Source of the DNA: Neocallimastix lanati (nom. inval.)
Lineage: Eukaryota; Neocallimastigomycota; Neocallimastigomycetes; Neocallimastigales; Neocallimastigaceae
Length of the DNA stretch: 64,000 bases
Direction of reading: 5' to 3'
Assembly: GCA_016946835.1 (NCBI GenBank)
Contig: JACVTC010000095.1
Span: 1-64,000, forward strand
This document shows positions 56,378 through 64,000 of the stretch, one piece after another. Position 1 is the stretch's first letter. Every line of letters begins with the position of its first letter. The notes below the pieces were generated by a model. That model was not told the DNA's origin, made no database searches, and saw only the letters and a program-made list of their open reading frames with translations. A program made the position numbers and the translations under genes.

Positions 56378-58323
56378 TTTTTGAAATATATTTTATTTCT
56401 ATTATCATTACTGAAAAAATTAATATTAATAATTAATATCATATTATATATATTATATATATTATGAATAGCTTATAGTGCCTTAGCTACTAATTCATTC
56501 ATTGGTAATTATAAACGTGCAGAATTATTTGAATTAACAGATGACGCAGTTCCTGTAATTAGAAATACCTTACCAGATGAAGAATTCATAGAATTAAAGA
56601 CTATAACTAATAAAGGTTATTTCCTTTATTTACCAGATGGTGTGGTTTCTTTAAATAATTTGAAAAGTATAAATGATGTTAAGATTATTGATGATAATAT
56701 GAGAATTATTAGCACTTTAAATTATAATGCGTTTGAACAGGAAAAATTCGAAACTAAAAATGCTTCAATGACTTTTGAAATTAATGGGTATGCTTATTAT
56801 TAAAAAAAATATCAGAATATTTTATTTATTATAAAATTGATAGTTATAACAATTAATAATTATATTATTTTAAATACATATATCAAAAAAAAAGTATAAA
56901 ATAATTATAATGAAATAAATTTTTAAAAAAAAAATAAACTTTTTTTTTTTTTATATTTTTACTAATTTATTTATTTAATTGTTTAAATGAATTATTTTGT
57001 TTATTAATATATTTATTAATATTTAATTTCCTTTTTTTTTTTTTTTTTTGTGTTTATATGTATAAATCTATTGAATTTATTCCATCAGAAATGTTGAAAC
57101 ATTCGAAAAAATTATATATAGTAAATCGGGTTACAATATAAAAATTCGTGAAGATAAAAATTTACATGGACGTACTCAAATCAAACTTCGTTCATATGCT
57201 CGTGAAGCTATCTTTTTAAGAACAAAATTAGCAACAGATATTCATAATCATTTAGGTGCTCCATCTATTTCCTCTAATTATGCAAACTTGTATATTAATG
57301 GTGTTTTTATGGGTTTCTATATTCTAATGGACTTTATTAAGAAATCATGAATTGAGTTTGAATATGATGATATAAAACCTACTACCTTATATGAATGTGC
57401 TTCTACCGGTAATGATCTATCGGTTAAAGCTTCAAGTAAAAAAAGTCCTAATGAAAATGAGGATGTTACTGATAACTCTTGAATGGATAGAATTCTTAAC
57501 AGCTTTAGAAAATACCGAATCTGCAAAAGATATCGAAGATATCTTTGATATTGATTTATTTTTAACTGAAATTGCCAATGAATATTTAGTTGACTCATGG
57601 GATCATTACCTTATCATGGGACACAACTTCAGTTTATATAAGCCAAAGAATGATAAATGGAAGTAACTTACTTATGATTTCGATGCTGATTTTGGTCAAG
57701 ATATTTCTGTTGGTTTCTCTGATATGCAAACTCCTCCAGTTACTTCTGATCGATCTGAATTTACAAAATATTCATTCAAAGAATAGGTACATACAAAACA
57801 TCATATCATTGATATCTTGATTTTTAAAGATTCTACTCTTTTTGATAGTATTCTTAAAAAATTAGTTGAAGATGTTTTCAATCCAGCCACTCTTTTCCCA
57901 CATATTGATAAATTAAAAAAATTTGTTAAACCCTACGTTAAATTGGATAAGACTCCAGATAAAAATGGTAAATTACCAGGTAGAATGCATGAAGGAGTAG
58001 GAGATTATACATTAGAAGAATGGGATGCTAATTGTGAATTTACTTCTGTTGGAAGTATGCAAGAGAGTAGAACCTATGGTTTAAAGTATTGGATTCTTGA
58101 AAAGAACAGATATGTTTGTACTGAATACAACATGAAATGTGATCCTATTTATATGAATAAGAAATACAAATATTCTGTCAATAAAAAAGTTGAATCTCAT
58201 GTTGGAAATGATACGTGGTTTGTAAGTCCTAATAACGATCAACCAACTGAAACTACTGATGAAAAGAAAACTAAAACAAAGAAAACTAAAACTACTAAAA
58301 TTAAGAAAAACAAGTCAGACTAA
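56289..58323 (+). pseudogene. CotH-family secreted protein, three exons, decayed
   Basis: Exon 1 (56289-56331) and the start of exon 2 together encode a clean signal peptide, MLKMIKVIITILALAYSALA. Intron 1 is 56332-56471 (GTATAT...AATAG), exon 2 56472-56787, intron 2 56788-57088 (GTATGC...CATCAG), exon 3 57089-58323. The CotH kinase-like fold is seen in KLRSYAREAIFLRTKLATDI, ANLYINGVFMGFYILMDFI and LTYDFDADFGQDI. Fungal CotH proteins are extracellular or spore-coat-type kinases, and in anaerobic fungi many are cellulosome-linked. Here no dockerin is seen and the tail is Lys/Thr-rich. Disruptions are TGA at 57348-57350, TGA at 57480-57482, a frameshift near 57490, TAA at 57664-57666 and TAG at 57784-57786. 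Three of the stops sit where relatives likely have Trp. Confidence 0.85.
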
Positions 58324-58944
<621 letters not shown>

Positions 58945-59057
58945 TGTATTACATTAATAGTATATTTTTGTTTTTTGTAATTATATTTTCTTTGTTTCTA
59001 ATATATATAAAAACTGTGTCAGTAATTTTTAATGTATAATTATAATTATAAATTTTA

Positions 59058-59222
59058 TTTTATAACATTTGATTAAAGGTAATTTTTAAAAGTAGAAAAT
59101 TAGAAAATCCTTTTGATACAAATAAAATAAATAAATAAAACATAAATAAATAAATATATAAAAAAAAATATATATATATAAATACATTTTATTTTTTGGA
59201 AGGTTCAGTAACATATTTAAAG
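59058..59222 (+). repeat. 165-bp direct repeat, left copy
   Basis: Closely matches 62440-62607, which lies just upstream of the ankyrin gene. Shared ending TTTTTTGGAAGGTTCAGTAAC. It may be an orphan promoter copy. Confidence 0.85.
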
Positions 59223-59383
59223 ATAAACATATAATACAGTATTTAATAGATCAAATAATGAAAAAAAAAAAGAAATAATTAAAAAAAGATAATATATATA
59301 TAATATGAAATAGAAAATACAATAGAAATAAGGAAAGAAAAAACAAAAAAAAGAAATTAGTTTAATTTTTTTTTTTTTTTTAT

Positions 59384-60509
59384 ATTATTTTATTTTATTT
59401 TATTTTATTTTATTTTATTTTATTTTATTTTATTTTATTTTATTTTATTTTATTTTATTCAATCTGTACTTATATTTATGTTTCTACTATTTATTTTATT
59501 TTATTTTATTTTATTTTATTTTATTTTATTTTATTTTATTTTATTTTATTTTATTTTATTTTATTTTATTTTATTTTATTTTATTCAATCTGTACTTATA
59601 TTTATGTTTCTACTATTTATTTTATTTTATTTTATTTTATTTTATTTTATTTTATTTTATTCAATCTGTACTTATATTTATGTTTCTACTATTTATTTTA
59701 TTTTATTTTATTTTATTTTATTTTATTTTATTTTATTTTATTTTATTTTATTTTATTTTATTTTATTTTATTCAATCTGTACTTATATTTATGTTTCTAC
59801 TATTTATTTTATTTTATTTTATTTTATTCAATCTGTACTTATATTTATGTTTCTACTATTTATTTTATTTTATTTTATTTTATTTTATTTTATTTTATTT
59901 TATTTTATTTTATTTTATTTTATTTTATTTTATTTTATTTTATTTTATTCAATCTGTACTTATATTTATGTTTCTACTATTTATTTTATTTTATTTTATT
60001 TTATTTTATTTTATTTTATTTTATTTTATTTTATTTTATTTTATTCAATCTGTACTTATATTTATGTTTCTACTATTTATTTTATTTTATTTTATTTTAT
60101 TTTATTTTATTTTATTTTATTTTATTTTATTTTATTTTATTTTATTTTATTTTATTTTATTTTATTTTATTTTATTTTATTTTATTTTATTTTATTTTAT
60201 TTTATTTTATTTTATTTTATTTTATTTTATTTTATTTTATTTTATTTTATTTTATTTTATTTTATTTTATTTTATTTTATTTTATTTTATTTTATTTTAT
60301 TTTATTTTATTTTATTTTATTTTATTTTATTTTATTTTATTTTATTTTATTTTATTTTATTTTATTTTATTTTATTTTATTTTATTAAATCTGTACTTTA
60401 TATTCATATTTCTACTATTTATTTTATTTTATTTTATTTTATTTTATTTTATTCAATCTGTACTTTATATTCATATTCTACTATTTATTTTATTTTATTT
60501 TATTTTATT
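59384..60509 (+). repeat. TTTTA satellite with embedded spacer
   Basis: Long (TTTTA)n blocks are separated by about nine copies of a 36-bp spacer (TTCAATCTGTACTTATATTT then ATGTTTCTACTATTTA). The last two copies are a variant with TACTTTATATTCATA. It is the inverted counterpart of 18451-18961. The 363- and 277-codon Phe/Ile/Leu/Tyr frames across it are not genes. Confidence 0.96.
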
Positions 60510-60611
60510 ATGATTAAACTTTTATTATTTTTAATACCTTTCCATGATAGATTTTTTAATATTATTTAAAATATTTTTCATTATTTTTAATATTATTAAT
60601 TAATTATAAAT

Positions 60612-62439
60612 ATAAAAAAAGCCCCGACACCGTACTAGTATGGTAGTTAATCATACATCCATATTAACATATGGCGGAGACAAGGATGCCCTCTATCTCC
60701 TATTTTATTCAATTTGTTCATTAATGATATACTGGATAATTGTGATAGGTATGGTGTATATTTAGATTCTCAATATTGTTGTGGTGGACTTTTTGCGGAT
60801 GATATTGTTTTAGTTGCTCCATCTAAACAAACTCTTAAGAAAATTTTGAATAAAGTTCATGAATGGGCTATTAAAAATGAAATGACTTTGGGAATTAATA
60901 AGTGTGCTACTCTTGTTGTAAAACCGATTAACTTTGTTAAACTGATAAACTATGAAGATCCATTTTTATTTATTGGTAGTAACAAATTACCTAAAACTGA
61001 CACCTATACCTATAGTGGAATTCCTTTTGATGAATCTTTATCACTGAAACCTATACAATCTAAATTAAACAGTAATTTAAATGTCAAGTTAAATTTGTAC
61101 TTTCGATTTCTTATTAATAAATCTATTCCTCTCCCATTGAAGAAATATGTTTTAATTTCGTTTATTTTTAGTCTTGTTATATATTATGCTCCTCTCTTTG
61201 GTTCAAATAAGAGCAGATGATCTAAAGCTCAAAAAATTATTAATAGAGGACTTTATTGGAGTTATGGATTTAAATCTCGTAATTCTTCTTTTAGTCTCTA
61301 TGATATTACTGGTGAATTGAGAATACCTTCTTTTTCAGCTGTCTGTGCTATATTTCAATTACGATACTTTAGAAAATGGAAAAATTCATCATGTATTATT
61401 AATCATCTCACTAATAATATTCCTACTATGTCACATTACTCATGGACTAAAGAATCAAGAACTTTGGATAAGAAATTAAATGGTAAAAAAAACAAATGAA
61501 ATAAAAAAGTTTTATTGGGAAAGAGATGTCTTCAAACCCTCAAAAGCTAAAAAAAAGCAATTATTTATAAGGAGAATGATTTTGGATTTATTTCAGAAAT
61601 CAGAAACTTAACATTTCAATATTCTAAGTATCAATTGGGATTTTTTTGGATTTCTCGAATTAGGTGTGGTTTTAAATTTGACATTAGTATTTCCATTAAA
61701 AGAAAAATCGTCTCAGAAGATTGCCCTAAATGTTGCCCTTGTTGTGGTGTTAGTGCACCTAGCTTTTCTCACTGGATCTTTGCCTGTAAAGAATTGGAAA
61801 ATTACAGAAACAAATCTTTACCTTTTCTAGATGATCTCTTTTTGAAGTTTGCAATGATAATTGAACAAAAATCCTTGGATGTTTCTTTAGATTCAGAAAA
61901 GGATTATGATAATAATATTTATTATTATATATTGAGTGCTCTTCTTGGTGGGCGTACAATATATTCAAAAATTAAAGTTAATGATGGAGAACAAAGACAA
62001 TTAGTTGACAATATTTTTAAACAAAGTTCAACTTCGTCAACTGTTCCGTATTTTGTGGGGATTGCGGAGTTTTTAACAAATGTAATACTATTAATTTGTC
62101 GATCTTTAGATTGATGATGAAATGGTATTCCATTGAATCTACTGTTGCCATGAGCGTCGACGTCGAAATGATAAGGCATGGATTTTCACCTCAAGATACA
62201 GATTCGATTGATAACACTAATACTGAAATTATTACTCGCAATAATGGACGTGGTGTTATTATCGAGGAATAGGAAAAGTTAGAGGCTATTGCTTCTAATG
62301 CATTTTTATAATTTTATAATATATAATATTTTATTTCATATATTTTATTTTTTTTTCTTTAAAATCATGTAATTTTATTATTATTATAAATTAAATAAAG
62401 TTGTTCTCTTAGTCTAAAAAAAAAAAAAAAAAAAAAAAA
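60612..62439 (+). pseudogene. 5'-truncated LINE (non-LTR retrotransposon) with poly(A) tail
   Basis: Starts inside reverse transcriptase: RRQGCPLSPILFNLFIND, then GLFADDIVLVAPS with the catalytic Asp pair, GINKCATLVV and YSGIPFD. It continues through the thumb and connection region (KAQKIINRGLYWSYGFKSRN) to a C-terminal zinc-type motif CPKCCPCCGVSAPSFSHWIF ending in C, as in many LINE ORF2 proteins. A 3' untranslated region and a 24-nt poly(A) tract (62416-62439) follow. Interruptions are TGA at 61218-61220 and 61497-61499 and two compensating frameshifts at about 61500 and 61600. No endonuclease part is present, typical of 5' truncation during target-primed reverse transcription. The clade is not assigned. 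Confidence 0.88.
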
Positions 62440-62607
62440 TTTATAATATTTGATGAAAGGTAATTTTTAAAAGTAAAAAATTAGAAATTTTTTTGATACA
62501 AATAAAATAAATAAATAAACATAAAACATAAATAAATAAATATATAAAAAAAATATATAAATATAAATACATTTTATTTTTTGGAAGGTTCAGTAACATA
62601 TTTAAAG
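62440..62607 (+). repeat. 165-bp direct repeat, right copy
   Basis: Begins right after the LINE poly(A) tract and matches 59058-59222. Here its end continues into GTTACTGAATC, giving an 11-bp hairpin with GGTTCAGTAAC. The following 120 bp to the ankyrin ATG are A+T-rich. Confidence 0.85.
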
Positions 62608-62730
62608 TTACTGAATCTTCAAAAACAAACAGAATATATTTATAGACAAAAAATATATCTCTGAATAGTTAATAAAAATAAAATAAAAAATATAGATATA
62701 TATAATTTTTTTTTATCATTATAATACATT

Positions 62731-64000
62731 ATGAATAATATTGTTTATAAAGATATTGTTGAAATTATTATACGTAATGATAAATTAAAATTAGAAAATT
62801 ATTTTATAAATAGAAATATTAAAATAAATGATTTAAGTAATGAGGATTTTGATGTTTTATTGTCTTCTTTTGAAAATCATGCTTCTAATGATATTATAGA
62901 TCTCATTATTAATTATTATACCAAACTTGGTATACCCATTAATAAAAATAAAGTATTTGATAAAATGTTTCTTGGAAAATGGTGTACTACACAAAATTTA
63001 AATTATTTTAAAAGTAGGAATTGGTTGACTGTTTGAAAAATAAATGAAAACCATTTGGTATCACAAATTATAGAATCTTATGGTTATTTTGAATTATTGG
63101 ATTTATTATATAATATTTTTATATTTGATAATTTATTTATAATAGAATTGATTAATATTCACAAGAGAAAAGTACCTTTCTCCAATCAACAATTACAAAA
63201 ATATATCAATAGAGAAAAATATAAAATTGATATCTCAATGAATGATTTAGAAAATCTTGTTAGGAATGAAGAATATAATAAAGTTATTTTCTTGCTAAAT
63301 TATACTGAAAAAATTAAAGATATAATTCCTCTTGTGAGACTTGCTGTCAAAAATTATAATGAAAGTGTAAATTTTGAAATAACTCATACCGAAAATATTA
63401 ATAGCCTAATTGATGTTTTTGATTTTTTAAATTATATGAGAGATATTTTCGAAGAGAGCAATAATGATTTACCTCCTTATAAAATATTTATAAAACTTTT
63501 AGTAGATCAGGAAATCCTTCTTAATAGAAAGGATGATATTGGCAGTACCCCTATATTTTATCTTTGTCATGAATTAAATGACTTAAAATATTTAGTGGAA
63601 CATGGAGCAGATATTAATGTTGTAAATGAATTAGGTGATATTCCATTAACTTGTGCATTTAAAAGCAATAGTTGTGAGGGCATAATAAAAGAATTAATTG
63701 AATATGGTGTCGATATTAATTTTTGTGATCCTTGGGGAAATAATTTGTTGATTTTTTCCTGTTGGAATGGGTATTTTGAAGTTATTAAATATTCGGTTGA
63801 TCATGGTATAGACATAAATTCTAAAAATATTGAAGGAGATACTCCGTTGATTGCAGCTTGTCTAAATGGAAATTATGAAATAACAATATATTTAGTGGAT
63901 CATGGAGCAGAAATCAATGAAACGAATCACCATGGTTCAACTCCGTTACTTTATGCCTGTAAATATTCAAAAATTGATGTAATCAAATATTTAGTTGAAC
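62731..64000 (+). pseudogene. Ankyrin-repeat protein, partial at window end
   Basis: Starts at ATG 62731 and stays open to the end of the window except for one TGA at 63034-63036 (NWLTV-stop-KINENHL), after which the same frame continues. The first 260 codons are Asn/Ile/Lys-rich without clear repeats. From about 63540 come consecutive ankyrin repeats: GSTPIFYLCHELNDLKYLVE, then HGADIN, LGDIPLTCAFKSNS, WGNNLLIFSCWNG, EGDTPLIAACLNG and HGSTPLLYACKYS, about five in view. Ankyrin arrays bind proteins; anaerobic fungi and protists carry large families of unknown role. The stop may be real decay or a base-call error. Confidence 0.85.

Noticed and set aside
57348-57350. Alternative genetic code with TGA as tryptophan
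   Set aside because: TAG and TAA stops and frameshifts occur in the same genes, and TGG codons are frequent. Decay explains it better.
59478-60569. Long open frames of repeating Phe/Ile/Leu/Tyr (also 18416-18838)
   Set aside because: They are translations of the TTTTA satellite; every frame without a stop arises from the repeat itself.

Overview
The window looks like a chromosome segment of an anaerobic gut fungus (Neocallimastigomycota). The evidence is extreme A+T richness with long A/T homopolymers, two fungal-dockerin (CBM10-like) modules on a secreted protein, a CotH-family gene with GT-AG introns, a FLYWCH/MULE transposase, an ankyrin-repeat gene and TTTTA-type satellites. This comes from reading family signatures; no database search was possible.

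Layout. 0.2-9.2 kb is a young Ty3/gypsy LTR element on the minus strand, with near-identical LTRs and a 5-bp target duplication, ending 16 bp upstream of a tRNA-Arg(TCT) gene. Its leader holds a tRNA-like folded RNA. 9.7-16.7 kb is a pile-up: a gypsy remnant, a 0.7-kb stray copy of a viral capping-enzyme locus, and a second gypsy remnant that breaks that copy. 17-25 kb holds three decayed genes (a cysteine-rich membrane protein, a MULE transposase, a PI-PLC-like protein with dockerins), with satellites. 25.6-33.2 kb is a nearly complete, unusually G+C-rich gypsy element, followed by an inverted LTR copy that is itself split by a solo LTR of another family.

35.2-53.8 kb is the most striking part. 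It is an endogenised block of a nucleocytoplasmic large DNA virus (NCLDV) with RNA polymerase subunit 1 (C-terminal part), family-B DNA polymerase, D5-like primase-helicase, RNA polymerase subunit 2, a uracil-DNA glycosylase-like protein and an mRNA capping enzyme. A gypsy element flanked by a 97-bp direct repeat sits between the polymerase and the helicase. As a set these genes are the replication and transcription core of a virus that builds its own mRNAs; the uracil-DNA glycosylase plus D5 pairing recalls poxviruses. The block is old and broken in several genes.

56-64 kb returns to fungal material: a decayed CotH gene, an AAT microsatellite, a TTTTA satellite that is the inverted counterpart of the one at 18 kb, a 5'-truncated LINE with a poly(A) tail, and an ankyrin-repeat gene running off the end. 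A 165-bp repeat brackets the satellite and LINE.

Other results: two separate gypsy elements carry an 11-nt self-complementary primer site right after the 5' LTR, each pairing with a site exactly 36 bp from the start of the TATA box. This is the Tf1 self-priming arrangement. Stop codons in the host pseudogenes tend to fall where tryptophan is expected.
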